64,000 bases of DNA from Phoma sp. XZ068 (taxonomy: Eukaryota > Ascomycota > Dothideomycetes > Pleosporales > Didymellaceae). This document shows positions 1 to 10,921 of this stretch, piece by piece. A program made the translations under genes and the position numbers. Each line of letters begins with the position of its first letter. The stretch's first letter is position 1. The notes beneath the pieces were generated by a model that was not told the DNA's origin, did no database searches, and saw nothing but the letters and a program-made list of their open reading frames with translations. Where the stretch lies: assembly GCA_004835665.1 (NCBI GenBank), contig RBKR01000008.1, forward strand, positions 124,001 through 188,000, given 5' to 3'.

Positions 1-2035
1 ATGTCGACCTGCTCACTGTCCGCCTCTTGCCGAAGTATCTGCTTGACATCTTCGTCGGCCTCGACGTAGGCTTTGATCTTTGCACACAAGACTTCGTCCT
101 TGATCTTGGTGGAGCCGAGGGTGTCGATCGTCTTCTGCACAGAATTAACGCCATCGTTGATGGCCATACCAAAGATGCGCTGAAGCAACGACCTTGCGCC
201 AAACGGCTGTGCAAGGAAAAGATCAAGCACTCCGCTCATTACCGCTGCCGGATTGGCGATCCTGATGACGTTCTTAAGCACGCCGTATGGTACGAGCGAG
301 TGTATGCGTTTCGCCTGCGCAAAGAGCTCCGGTGAGTTGTCTTCGGCCAAGAAAAGGTGGTAGATGGTAGCTGCCACTTCTATCCGCAGCCACTCTGCAA
401 ACTTCTGATACTCTGGCTTCAGCTGGGATATCGAGTTCTTCACCCTGATTTCCTGGAAGAGGTGCGAGAGACCGTTTCTCTCAACGATTTCCCGCCTGAA
501 CTTCTCCATGTGGATGTCCAGCTCGGCAGCACGTTTCCGTGCTACTTCGTAAAACTGTTTTTGCTCTTGTATGCGCTTCTCGTCCATGACCATACGCCTC
601 TCGATGTCCTCCATCTCTTCCTCGTTGACTTCGATGGGATCATGTGTCAGGAAGTCAGTCATAGCGTTTGATCGTGCGATCCGCTCGTTATTCAGGAACG
701 ACCGGAGGAAAGCCCGCAGCGAGACACGCTGCTCCTCGCGGTAGAGAGTGCGTGGTGGCTGGTAAGCAAAGCCCTCTCCTGACGCACGAGGAGATCGTGA
801 CCCTCGCACTCCGAGTGATGTCTGTGAAGCATTCTTCTTGTGACCGCCACCCCAGAGGTAACTTCGCAAGCCTCCACCGCCGCCATCGCTCTTCTCGTAT
901 GCTTCTGGAGGCGGCCCTTGTGTCGACACTGAGGAGATGGAGCTGGCATCATCATCGTCTTTGCCAGAACTGAGGATGGAATCCTTCTTGTTCTTGCGAG
1001 GGAGTGGAGGGAGTACTTTTCCGGGAAGCTCAAGGCGTATCCGCTTGTGAAGGTTGACAAAGTCCTGGTATCGTCGCCCGACGTAGACTTCTCGGTCGTC
1101 ACTTTGCTTGACTCTGATGAGGTATTCCTGCAATACGTTAGCTTAGATTCACCAGGTTTCGTAACATTGTCCTACCGCGTGTGTATGATAGCGGAGGTGC
1201 TTCTTCACTGATGTGGTTCGCACGCCGGCAACGTTAACATCCCAGCCGTTAATGAAATGCCCGCTTGGTGCGTTCATGTGTAGGCCCTGCTCGTTTGCAC
1301 CGCGCTCGACAATCTCCATTTCAGAAAAGCGTATCCTCTCCTCGTAGCCAGATGCGGTGGGGATACCGGAGACCATCATGAGCTCGACCAGCTTCTCTGC
1401 TTTCAGCGCCAGTTTCCTTCGCTTTGTTTCTTCGAGGCGGTCTTCTGACGATGAGATGTCTTTGCTTGCGAATGATTCGAGAAACTACAGAAAATCGCGC
1501 CGGTCAGCCTTCCCTCTCAGTGTCTAGGATGATTTCACCACTCACCACTTGCAGCTTGTCTTGCCAGAACTCCTTCTCCTTGGCCTTGTCTAGGAACGGG
1601 AAGTTTCGCACATGGTGGACGAATATGTAGCGCAGCAGCGGGAGCTCCGAGTCTTCTGGCGCGACTTCGCCGGCGTCTGAGCGGAAGGGTGCGCCGAAGC
1701 GCTTGAGGGCGGTGGGTGACGAGAGCTCGGAGATTTCGTATTGTGTTTGCTGGGAGATGAGTTCGCGCTTGAGGTCTATGCGTGTGTGAGCGTGTAGTTG
1801 TGTGTTGGGGGCTGTTCTGCTGCTTACAGTGTTCCTGCTTGCCGGTCAAGATGGAGCCCTCTGGCGGCAGCGACAAGGTCGAGGCCATTGTGTAGTTTGT
1901 GTCAGCCCGCTGAGCGGCAGGCCGCCCTGTACCTGCAGCTTGGGGTTCACCAAAGTGGGAGACCGAGGGCTGGTTGTCCATTGTGCGCACTGGGTCGCCG
2001 TTGAGCGCCAGGCCCGGCGGGGTGCCTTGGGCCAT
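1..2035 (-). CDS. PX domain protein with PXB and DUF3818 regions (Ypr097w-like), 3' end cut by window
   Basis: A phosphoinositide-binding PX protein of the fungal Ypr097w type, probably acting at endosomal or other membranes. The start ATG is at 2035 (MAQGTPPG). Four exons are inferred: 1828-2035, 1546-1775, 1176-1484 and 1-1127. All introns are 48-61 nt with GT-AG ends and phases that fit. About 624 residues lie in the window and the frame is still open at base 1, so the C-terminus is missing. After a low-complexity N-terminus comes a PX-associated region (about residues 70-250, ELPLLRYIFVHHVRNFPF). The PX domain follows, with the RRYQDF basic/aromatic motif and PPLPRKNK, then a Gly/Ser-rich insert, then a helical DUF3818-like region (about 420-624, VPYGVLKNVIRIANP). 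The order PXB-PX-DUF3818 is what I know for this family. Domain assignment is by motif recognition; lipid specificity and cargo are unknown. Confidence 0.85.
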
Positions 2036-3158
2036 GATAACCAAGATGAAAAGAGGGAACGAGAGCAAGAGGGGCAGGGAGAGGGCGCAGGCGGAGAGGT
2101 CGAGGGAGCAAGGATCCGGGAATGGTTGTATAGACTGCTCGGTCTCTGCTTCACTGGTCACGGCGAAGCAACAAGGTAGTGTCGACGCGTGTTGTATGAC
2201 GCCCGGCTATGTTGCAATGCTAGTGTGGCTGCTGCTGGGGCTTACACACTGCTCCACCGGCGAAAAGCTGCCAGGGGTGTGCGTGCACGATACTCGAGTC
2301 GGCCTCGTCGAGGATCAGGTCTGCCTGCAATTCGCTCAAGGCAAGATTGCGTCGATGCTTGTCGGCACCCAAGGCCTGCGGGCGCGAGAAGAACTGTGGC
2401 TGGTGGGCGGGACTGCGTCACTCATGGCTTAGCTGGTAGGGCCGGGCAATCAGCGACCGCGCTCGCGCTCCACCTGGAATCCTCGGGCGGCCTGCACGGG
2501 CAACAAAGGAACGCACGGCATCAGAGGTGCCCTTGGCTGCAGTCAAAGGTCCTTTTACGAATACGCCCACACGTCGTTTGTGAAAATACAGTCAGAGCGT
2601 TCGGCGACTACAATAAACTTCGACTTCTTGACTCTGCCGCTCCAGTTTGGAACATCCCTGTCACTTGGAGCGCCTTGAGAAATGTCAAAAGCGCCTTGAG
2701 AGCGTCAGAAGGGCATCTTGTTCACACGATTACAGTTCCATCCGGTGCTTGTTTACACTTGACCCTACTCTCATCTACGGTCTCGACCACGTGCCAAGTG
2801 GGCCACTGGCAATTTGTCCCGGACTGCGACTCGATGTGACTGGGGGGAGCTTGTCGAAACAAATGTCTGCGCCTCAGCATCGTCACTCGGAACAAACACC
2901 ACACAAACACCACACAAACACCACACAGACTTTATCATGAGTGCCTTGACTATCTACCACGCCACTCCGAGAATACATGTTACATGCATACACTGAGGTG
3001 CAGCATATGCTTGACCAATAACGCCATATCCCATGCCCGGTCAAATGACAGACTAGCCTACAAATTAGAACAGTTGACCCCAACGCCAACTAAATCATCA
3101 GGTCACACAGCCCACCGCCCAGCTCGATTTCTTTTGACTGGCTCCACCGCTGATGTGG
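2036..3158. other. Intergenic: PX-gene promoter and ARS2 3' region
   Basis: No convincing gene. Both flanking genes are on the minus strand, so this holds the 3' flank of ARS2 (left of it in transcript sense) and the promoter of the PX gene. A 216-codon plus-strand open frame (2189-2839) has no recognisable protein character and was left out. Confidence 0.6.
2894..2926. repeat. 11-bp perfect tandem repeat, three copies
   Basis: The unit aaacaccacac is present three times head to tail (2894-2904, 2905-2915, 2916-2926), inside the gap between ARS2 and the PX gene. It looks like a simple minisatellite with no evident function. Confidence 0.9.
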
Positions 3159-5888
3159 CTAGTAGTTCAGCTCACCACTGCCACCTCCGCCAACAGCATC
3201 AAGGTCTTCGTAACTCTTGATCTGGCGGCCCTGTGTAGACTGCAGGGGTCCTGGCCCGCCATCACCGTACCGTGGTGCGCCACCCGGTCGCGAACCTCGC
3301 GGAGGCGTTAGGCGGCCGTTGCCGCCAGCAGGGCCGTTGCGACGATCGCGGTTCTGCCTATCATATGGCCCACTGCGGCTGTTGAATCGCTGGCCGCCAC
3401 GACGCATAGCTCCAGCATCGTGAGTACCAAGGGAAGGATCCCAGTTGCCGCCCATGGCTGGATTGAACATGTTTCCAACGTTCATCGCGTTCTGCATACC
3501 ATTGCTAGACATAGCCATGTTCATATTCGCAAGATTGAACCCGCGTGGCGTGCCCGTTGCTTGGACGTGGTTGCCCATTGGGAAATGCCCGTTGCTGTTA
3601 GCGTCACTGCGTGAGGGTGCAATGTGCGCAGGATCAACGACATAGCTGTTGACGAGCTCGAGCTGTTTTTCTGTTAGCGAGTTGTGCGGAACCAACAATT
3701 CTCTCTGTACTTACATCCTTTTGCAACTTCTCAAGCCATTCCGGATGGCGCTTCTCAACGTGCTTGCGCCAAAAGTTCTGACCTTTGAACAACTTTGTGC
3801 ACTCTGGCACCTTGCAGCGCCACTTGGACTCATCTTCTTGCTTACAGAACCTCGCTAGTTCGTCCTCCATGGCTTCGTCGAGCGGCTTTCCACCGAGCTT
3901 GCGGACATCCACGTTCTCAGGTTCCAGAAGTTGGAGCAGCTTCTCTTCGTAGGTCTTCACCCAGTTAAATGCTCGTTGAAGCTGCTGCTGGTTCTTCCCA
4001 CTCAGCTTCATTGGCTTTCGCTCGGCTACTGGGCTTCCCTCTCCATTCTCAGCGTCACCAGACTCTTGCTTCTTGTATGGAAACGGCTCACCAGTAGCCG
4101 TGGCCCTTGCGGTGGCCTTCGCTGCTGTAGTCAGGCTAGCACGAGGGCGTCGAAGATGGCCACCAGCGCATTTGCGGATCAACTCGTGGACAGAGTCACT
4201 TTCGAACACGCAGAAAAAGCAGAAGCTGTACACACGTCGAAGGTACTCAATCAAAAGATCAAGCTTCTTCTTCTTGACCAGCAGCTCTTCATCATCGACC
4301 TCTTCGTCGTAGGCGCCTTCTTCGTCCTCCATAGTCTCGTCTTCGCCCTCTTCCAGGTCTTCAGGATCTCGCTCTTTCTTAGGTGGCGCAGGCGCGTTGG
4401 CTGGAGGTTGTAGCCAACCCTTCGAGCGCAGATCCTCGACACGCTGTTCGATCTTGGCGACACCATCCAGCTCGCCAAGTTCGTCCTCGTGGCTCGCTTT
4501 CAATTCACTGTCAAGCTTCCTCACTAACCTCTCAGCCAACTCCAAGTCGCGCTCGATCCTCTCAGGTGCCGAGAAAAGATCCCAGAGAGCCTTCTTTCGA
4601 GGCGCTGCAGGGGTCTCGTGTACGCCGACGTGACAGGTGAAGTTTCCACGCACTTCATCCTCAACAGTCTTGCCGTTGATTGCCTCAAGTGCTTTCTGTG
4701 CTGTACTTTGCTGGACAGGAACAGGCTTCTCATCAAGGGCTCCGTTTTCTCCCTCGTCGTCGCGTGCATCACCACGGTCATCGATGATCATGGCCTGTTC
4801 GTCGTTGGGGTGCAGGATTACCCATCCTATACGATGGCATTTCTTCAATGGATTTGGATCGCTCAGACTGAGCCACTTGAATCCACCAGGACCTTCGCCA
4901 AGATGCTCTTTCGCAAACTCCTCGACCTTCTCCCGGTTGACGGTAGGAGCGATAGTCTTGATCAGGAGTGTGGGCTGGAAGGCTGATTCATCGCGAATCT
5001 CGCCGCCTTTGCATGGAAGGAGATCGCCTACACCCAACACTTCGTTGGCAGCGGTGGTCTCGCCTTCCTCCTTCTCAACAATACCGCCGGCGCCGTTTGA
5101 ATCGTTCTTGTAGATACCCTCAAGCGTGAACTCGTCAAAATAGCCTTCATCCAGTTGGCGTTCCCAGTCGGTGTATATTCCGTGACGATATCCGCGCAGC
5201 TTCTCTTTGAAGGCTTGGTCGTACTCGGGGTCATAGCGCTCCTTGAACCATTCCTCATTCTTGTGCTTGTCGACAAAGGTTTTGGCCATTTGGACCTGAA
5301 GCTTCTCCTTGTACTCGTCGTATGCGGCCTGGATGAGCTCGCGTTCCTTTCCTCGCTCCTCTCGAGCCTCGCGTTCACCCTTGAGCACTGGTTTCCTGCC
5401 GCCGTTCTTTGCACGTTCCTTCTCCTCCTTCATGACCTGTTCTACGCGCCACCACTCAGCGAAGTAGTTGAAGCCAACTTGGTACTCGAGCGACATGGGG
5501 TTCGGGATGGGGTTGGTCGTGAAAGTAGGCGCGAAGGTGTCCTGGCCGGGAACGTAGCGGTCGATGCCAGCCTGAACAGGCGGAGGAGAGGAGCGACGAC
5601 GGACTCCATCACGGCGTGGATGATCGTAGTCTCGCGCGCGGTCGGGCTGATATCTGTCGATGTTCTGAGGTGACCGTGAGCGCCGCCTGGGCCTGCGGTC
5701 TCCGGCAGCTTCAGGGGACTTGGTTAGCTGTAAGCAGTCAGGCGTCCCGTAAGCGACATACCTGGAGAGCGTCGTCGGTACGAGTCGGCCGGTGGCCTGG
5801 AGTCTTCTCGAGCACCACTACTATGACACTGTCAACACTGTGCACCTAGATTGCATAGCTCGGGCTGCGCTCACGTGTACGAGTCCAT
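3159..5888 (-). CDS. ARS2/SERRATE/Pir2-type RNA-processing zinc-finger protein
   Basis: Nuclear scaffold linking the cap-binding complex to RNA maturation and decay; the fission-yeast member is Pir2. Start is at 5888 (MDSYT). Exons inferred: 5875-5888, 5762-5817, 3715-5708 and 3159-3662, giving 855 residues. The first intron leaves only 14 coding bases in exon 1. The RS/RP-rich N-terminus is followed by the conserved MSLEYQVGFNYFAEWW segment, an acidic middle, the SFCFFCVFESDSVHEL-type core and one C2H2 finger (CKVPEC...FWRKHVEKRH, about residues 652-676). The C-terminal RG/GG-rich tail ends with SYEDLDA, close to the YRDLDAP tail of animal ARS2 that contacts the cap-binding complex. It is divergently placed from the TspO gene. 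Confidence in family is high; exact 5' splicing is inferred. Confidence 0.92.
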
Positions 5889-6456
5889 GGTCGCAGAGTA
5901 GCTGCTGCAGTAGCTGGATTGAGGGTGTTAGATGGTGTGTGATGAGCCAGTCATCGACACGGAGCCGGAGACACCGCTAGCTAGGATGCGGAGCTGCAGT
6001 CTTGACAGGTGGACGTGATGCCTGACAAGCGCCAGACAATCGAAGGTAGCTGTTTGCCATGGCGGCCTCGGGTTAGACAGAGGACAAACAAGTGACAAGA
6101 GGAACGCGACTAGTCTGAAGCGGGTGCAGTAATGAAGAATGAACAAGATGGCGACAGCACTCGATGCGATTGATCACACGCGAGCTGCGCCGTGAGAAGA
6201 GAAGGGTGGAGACGGAGGTAGCCAAGAGGCTGATGTCTGGCAGACAAAGCTAAAGGGAGCTATGGCGATAGCCCGGCAAGAAGGGGAGATACGAACAAGA
6301 TGAGGCTGCGACAAGAACAAGAGCGAATGCACTCACGAAGATGCTGTATGTCCTGCGCGGGAGGTCGACGCAGGCGTGAGGACGTGTGGAGGAAGGGTGA
6401 AGCGGTCGCGGCGGCTGGAGAAGGAGCGGAGCACTGAAACGGGGCTAGTGCCAGAC

Positions 6457-6498
6457 GCGAGGCAGGCACGGAGCACAGCGAGGCAGGCACGGAACACG
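6457..6498. repeat. 21-bp tandem duplication in the ARS2/TspO promoter
   Basis: Two adjacent copies of gcgaggcaggcacggagcac-like sequence (6457-6477 and 6478-6498) differ at only a couple of bases. They lie about 180 bp upstream of the TspO start codon. A duplicated regulatory site is possible but not shown. Confidence 0.8.
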
Positions 6499-6594
6499 GT
6501 AAGTGGGCCACCAACGTCCGCGAGCGACCGAGGCATGGGGGCTCGATTGGAACCTGTTCGACTACGTCGACGCATCGCGAGCCACAGTCGCGAG

Positions 6595-6600
6595 TATAAG
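6595..6600 (+). promoter_or_regulatory. TATA-like element upstream of TspO gene
   Basis: TATAAG within gagtataagagc, about 75 bp upstream of the TspO ATG at 6674. The position suits a core promoter with a short 5' UTR. It is a single short match in a GC-balanced region, so only suggestive. Confidence 0.35.
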
Positions 6601-6673
6601 AGCTTTCGACCGACCGTCGCATCGCGTACATGGTATCTGAGAGTTTTTGGGGCGCACACAACCATAGCACAAC

Positions 6674-7332
6674 ATGACCTCATACATCCCCTCCCTCACG
6701 CTCCCGAGCTTTCTGTTCGAGAACCCAGCAGCCGCGATTCTCCTCCCTGTTGCCTGCGGGACCGCCATTGGCTTTTCCATCAGCCGTGGGTGATTTTGAT
6801 ACACGCGACATGACATCTTCACTGACAAGTGACAGCCTCTGTTAGTCAAGCAACATACAAAGCGTTGAGACAACCACCCCTCCACCCTCCTGGCTGGGTG
6901 TTTGGGCCGGTATGGACCGCGCTTTATGCCACAATGGGCTACACCGCCTACCGAGCATGGACAACTGGAGCCACCTCCATCAATCCTCAGACTGTGGCCC
7001 TGGCTAAGCAGGGAGCCACTCTCTACTCGATCCAATTAGCCCTCAACCTCATTTGGACTCCTCTCTACTTTGGCCTTGGACGACCAGTCGCAGCCACTGT
7101 CGATATCCTCGCTCTCGGCGGCACTGTTGGTTATCTTGCCTACATTTGGGGCCAGGTCGACCCCACTTGTGGATGGCTGCTTGCACCGTACCTGGGCTGG
7201 CTCAGCTTTGCTACCTACCTCTGCGTGAGTGCTTTCGAATGATATTAAACTTCCACGAGCTAACAACGCAATCAGGCTGGAAGCGGGTATTTGAATGATT
7301 GGGACTTCTCCAAGGCCTTCAAGAGGGACTGA
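6674..7332 (+). CDS. TspO/MBR family membrane protein (translocator protein homologue)
   Basis: Small polytopic membrane protein of the tryptophan-rich sensory protein/peripheral benzodiazepine receptor family, linked in other organisms to tetrapyrrole binding and mitochondrial outer membrane functions. Exons inferred: 6674-6785, 6836-7224 and 7276-7332, giving 185 residues, close to the usual 160-190. The first hydrophobic segment (AAAILLPVACGTAIGF) is followed by the hallmark LRQPPLHPPGWVFGPVWTALY and by further hydrophobic helices. The N-PLYFGLGRP region matches the W/N-P-L-F-F motif zone (LNLIWTPLYFGLGRP). The protein ends LNDWDFSKAFKRD. The first intron joins ...FSIS to P-SVSQATYKA, which restores the family's S-P-x-x-T-Y pattern. 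Ligand and role in this fungus are unknown. Confidence 0.93.
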
Positions 7333-7906
7333 GCATGCAGTCGCTGCACGTTTTATACTCGTGGAGGTGTTCAGAGCCTTTTGCAGTGCTCACGCCTGAC
7401 GTAACTTAGCGACCGCATATGTATTATACCAGAATCTAAAAATTGAACCTCCGATGATACCTTCGCGGGATAACAACTAGTATTCCCACAAAAGAATTTA
7501 CTTTTTACAACAAGAGATAAGCTCTCCAAAACACGGTACCTGGGCCCTGTCGGCTATCGAACGCGCTCTTTCCTCATCCGCGCTAGTGCACGGGTACCTC
7601 GACTAACGTTCCAGGAGCGCATAGCTGTCATCTGTCCTTTACGCAGCCCAGCGCCGCAACAACCACGCGTCTCGCAATTCACTTCTTCTGTACAATGATA
7701 TTACTGCCACAGCATTGATCTTGCTAGGTCCTTCACTCCTTCAACACTCATCGAGAAGCAGCTGCAAGTACGTCTGCAATTGGTAGACGCTCGGCACGCG
7801 GACCGAGACACTTGCCCGTGCTACACCTCCGCGGTCTCACTTCCACGTTCTATCAACCCGGATATCCTTTCACATCGACTGCCAGCAGCGTAGTCCACCT
7901 GCCGAA
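7333..7906. other. Intergenic: TspO 3' flank and ERV46 promoter
   Basis: 574 bp between two plus-strand genes. I see A/T-rich sequence just after TspO (about 7410-7510) and then pyrimidine-rich DNA near the ERV46 start, but no RNA gene or further ORF. Confidence 0.6.
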
Positions 7907-9335
7907 ATGCCTCCCAAATCCGCTTTCACGCGCCTTGACGCCTTCACAAAGACCGTCGAAGATGCACGCATTCGCACGACGTCTGGAGGAATTGTCACCC
8001 TTGTGAGCTTACTGGTCATTTTCTGGTTGACATGGGGCGAGTGGGCAGATTACAGGCGGGTGATAGTCCGGCCTGAGTTGGTTGTCGACAAAGGCAGAGG
8101 CGAGCGCATGGAGATCAGTTTGAACATCACATTCCCACGAATGCCTTGCGAACTGCTCACTCTCGACATTATGGATGTGTCCGGCGAGCTCCAGATGGGT
8201 GTCGCACACGGTATCAACAAACTACGGCTAAGCCCTGAGGCAGAGGGCAGCAAGGTCATTGAGAGCAGGGCCCTTGATCTGTGAGTCCCCTTGGGTCCCG
8301 CAACAGAAGAACAAATTCGAAGGACAAGGCAGTAGCTGACACTCGCGACAGACACAAAGACGAAGCTTCCCATCTTGCCCCAGACTACTGCGGCGAGTGC
8401 TACGGTGCCCCCGCCCCCACCAACGCACACAGGCCTGGCTGCTGTAATACCTGCGACGAAGTGCGCGACGCCTACGCCTCCGTATCATGGTCTTTTGGTC
8501 GTGGCGAAGGCGTAGAGCAGTGCGAACGCGAGCACTACGCTGAACACCTCGACGCCCAGCGCCAGGAGGGTTGCCGCCTTGAAGGCAGCATCAAGGTCAA
8601 CAAGGTCATCGGCAACTTCCACATTGCACCCGGAAAGTCTTTCTCCAACGGCAACCTGCACGTACACGACCTCGAAAACTACTTCAAGGACGAATACGCG
8701 CATACCTTCACCCACAAAATCCACCATCTACGTTTCGGTCCTCAGCTGAGTGACGTGGTTGTGCAGAACATGGCAAAGAACCATCTCGCAACTGGTCCCG
8801 GAGGCTGGACGAACCACCACATCAACCCTCTCGACGGTACAGATCAGCACACAGATGAGAAGGCTTACAACTACATGTACTTCGTCAAGGTTGTCTCGAC
8901 TGCCTACTTGCCGCTCGGCTGGGAGAAGGAACCAATTCGCCCCAGCGACACAGACATTGGCGCAATCATCGAGGGCAACTACAAGGGAAGCATCGAGACA
9001 CATCAGTACTCTGTTACTAGCCACAAGAGAAGCCTTCAAGGTGGCACCGACGAGCAGGATGGCCACAAGGAGCGCATTCATGCTCGTGGTGGTATTCCCG
9101 GTGTTTTCTTCTCATACGTAAGAATTGAAGCTTCAGTGCCGACAAACTAAGACTAACTTCGCAACAGGACATTTCCCCAATGAAGGTTATCAACCGCGAA
9201 GTGCGTGATAAGTCTTTCTCCGGCTTCCTTGTTGGCCTGTGCGCTGTCATTGGCGGTACACTCACAGTCGCTGCGGCCATTGACCGCGCTCTTTACGAAG
9301 GCGTCAACAAGATCAAGAAGATCCATTCAAACTAG
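7907..9335 (+). CDS. ERV46: COPII vesicle protein Erv46/ERGIC3
   Basis: Cargo receptor subunit that cycles between ER and Golgi with Erv41 and retrieves ER residents. Exons inferred: 7907-8280, 8352-9117 and 9168-9335, giving 435 residues, near the usual size. The N-terminus has the conserved AFTRLDAFTKTVEDARIRTTSGG before the first membrane span (about residues 28-48, TLVSLLVIFWLTW). The lumenal domain includes the cysteine-rich CGECYGA...GCCNTCDEVR stretch and GSIKVNKVIGNFHIAPGKSF. The second span lies near the C-terminus (GFLVGLCAVIGGTLTVAAAID), just after the conserved FSYDISPMKV. The short cytosolic tail NKIKKIHSN is the place where transport signals sit in this family. Both introns keep frame and join conserved blocks. 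Very secure call. Confidence 0.97.
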
Positions 9336-10039
9336 TTGCAGACATGCGACTCCACTACAGTCCAAAAGGACGGCAAACATGAGTTCTACCCACGCGCATT
9401 TGTGGGCTGCGAGCCAGGAGTTTCGGCGCAATGATTTGACAGTTTGGATTCGGCGACGCATTGGCTTGACCGGCTTAGATCTATGGTTCTATCGGGAGAT
9501 GGAAGAGCATTTGGCGCTGAGCTGAAAATGCCAGCTTGTAACATCTAGCCTCGGCGAGCATGTAAAGGAAATGCATATATGACAAGACCTAGAGTGAATG
9601 CTAGTTTTGCTCTCGCTAGGCAACAATGTCGAGTGATGCCTGAAATGCCTATTAGTCTGACCAATCAGCTTCTAGAAAGAAGAGGCGCCTGGAGATCGGC
9701 GAGCATTGTGCAGTTGACGCCAACGAGTCATTCTTGAAGTTGTCTCGCCAGCAAAGGGTACGTTGGGTTGAAAGGGTAGCTTTAGTGGCTGCACGCAGCT
9801 GTAGCCAATCAATGACTGTGGCTTGTCTTTGTGCACGGATGCAGATCTGAATTGCGCTAGGTACGCATAAAACGCACCCTCTCCCTCTTGCTTTCAAGTT
9901 TAACGTCCCACACTTCAACAGCCTTCCCACATACACTTCGAATCCCTCTCCTGGATCATTCGGCTCGCCAGAAGAATACGGACATTGAAGCATAAATACA
10001 AGGCTGTCCTTTCCTTTCACCATCACTAGCGGAGTCACC
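9336..10039. other. Intergenic: ERV46 3' flank and promoter of Mex67-like gene
   Basis: 704 bp. A 129-codon minus-strand open frame (9652-10041) overlaps the start of the next gene and shows no protein signature. Nothing else recognised. Confidence 0.55.
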
Positions 10040-10921
10040 ATGTCGGCACCACGAGGAGGAGGACGCGGACGAGGTCGTGGCCGAGGTCGGGGTCGCGGAG
10101 ACTACTACACTCCCAGCGATCATCAGAACCAAAATCAGCCCCAGCAACAAGTGGAACCTGAACGTGCAGCTGCAACTTCCAGCACCGTCGATCTCCTCAA
10201 GGGCTTCTTAGCACGACGCTACGACGCTTCCACCAAACTACTCAATTTCTCGACTATTGCCACTGATGAAGAAGTCGCTAAGAGCGGGATGTTTCGACAA
10301 GAATCAACGCAAAAGAAGTTCTTCCCCGCCCTCATGGTCATCTGCGATGAGATGCTCGAAACCCGGGAAGCCAAGGAGGCTGCCATTGAAAGCGTCACAC
10401 TATGCGGCAACAACATAACGAACCTCAACGTCGTATTCGACCTCTGCAAAACTCTCAGCCACATCAAAAACCTCGACCTGAGTGGCAACGCCTTCCACTC
10501 AGTCAACGCACTAAAACCCTGGAAAGGCCGATTCAGGAAGCTGGAGCACCTAATCATCGATCCCTTCAGCAGCATCGGCTGGGAAGAGGAGCTCACAGCT
10601 TGGTTCCCCAAACTGAAGATCTTAAACGGGACTCAGGTCCGCCCTGATAAGCCCGCGGCGGGCGACGCAGGTATGATCACAGATGCACCCATGGCAACAA
10701 CACCACAACCAATGCCCGGCGCGCCGCCATCGACACCGGCATCATCAACACCAACATTCGACCAACAGAAGGAGGAGATGATCGCGTATGTTCAGCAAGC
10801 GACGAATCTCAAGCGGGATTACGCAGTTCAGTGTTTGGAGGCGGGAGGGTGGGATCTGAATCGTGCAGGGGAGCTGTTCACGCAAAGCCAGCCTAATTTG
10901 CCGCCAGATGCATACAATTAG
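10040..10921 (+). CDS. Mex67/NXF1-like protein: RG-rich N-terminus, LRR and C-terminal UBA (TAP-C), no NTF2-like domain
   Basis: Intronless gene of 293 residues. The N-terminus is an RG repeat (GGGRGRGRGRGRGRG, residues 6-20). A leucine-rich repeat block (about 95-200: SVTLCGNNITNLNVVFDL, LKNLDLSGNAF-like KNLDLSGNAFHSV, FPKLKILNGTQV) resembles the LRR of mRNA export receptors. The last 55 residues match their TAP-C/UBA domain (QQATNLKRDYAVQCLEAGGW, ending NLPPDAYN). True Mex67/NXF1 proteins are about 600 residues and carry between these parts an NTF2-like domain that binds Mtr2/p15. Here only a Pro/Ala/Thr linker (about 205-240) is present, with no frameshift visible. It is probably a separate paralogue with RNA-binding and nucleoporin-binding ends; role unknown. 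Confidence 0.8.
   Translation: MSAPRGGGRGRGRGRGRGRGDYYTPSDHQNQNQPQQQVEPERAAATSSTVDLLKGFLARRYDASTKLLNFSTIATDEEVAKSGMFRQESTQKKFFPALMVICDEMLETREAKEAAIESVTLCGNNITNLNVVFDLCKTLSHIKNLDLSGNAFHSVNALKPWKGRFRKLEHLIIDPFSSIGWEEELTAWFPKLKILNGTQVRPDKPAAGDAGMITDAPMATTPQPMPGAPPSTPASSTPTFDQQKEEMIAYVQQATNLKRDYAVQCLEAGGWDLNRAGELFTQSQPNLPPDAYN

Larger units (their letters stand above)
5889..6673. other. Divergent promoter region ARS2 / TspO
   Basis: The 785-bp gap between the two divergent start codons carries both promoters and 5' UTRs. Open frames here on both strands overlap one another and show no protein signature. It contains the 21-bp direct repeat and the TATA-like site listed separately. Confidence 0.6.

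Noticed and set aside
2189..2839. 216-codon plus-strand frame between the PX gene and ARS2
   Set aside because: It overlaps the likely PX promoter, has a biased Arg/His/Ser composition and matches no fold I recognise.
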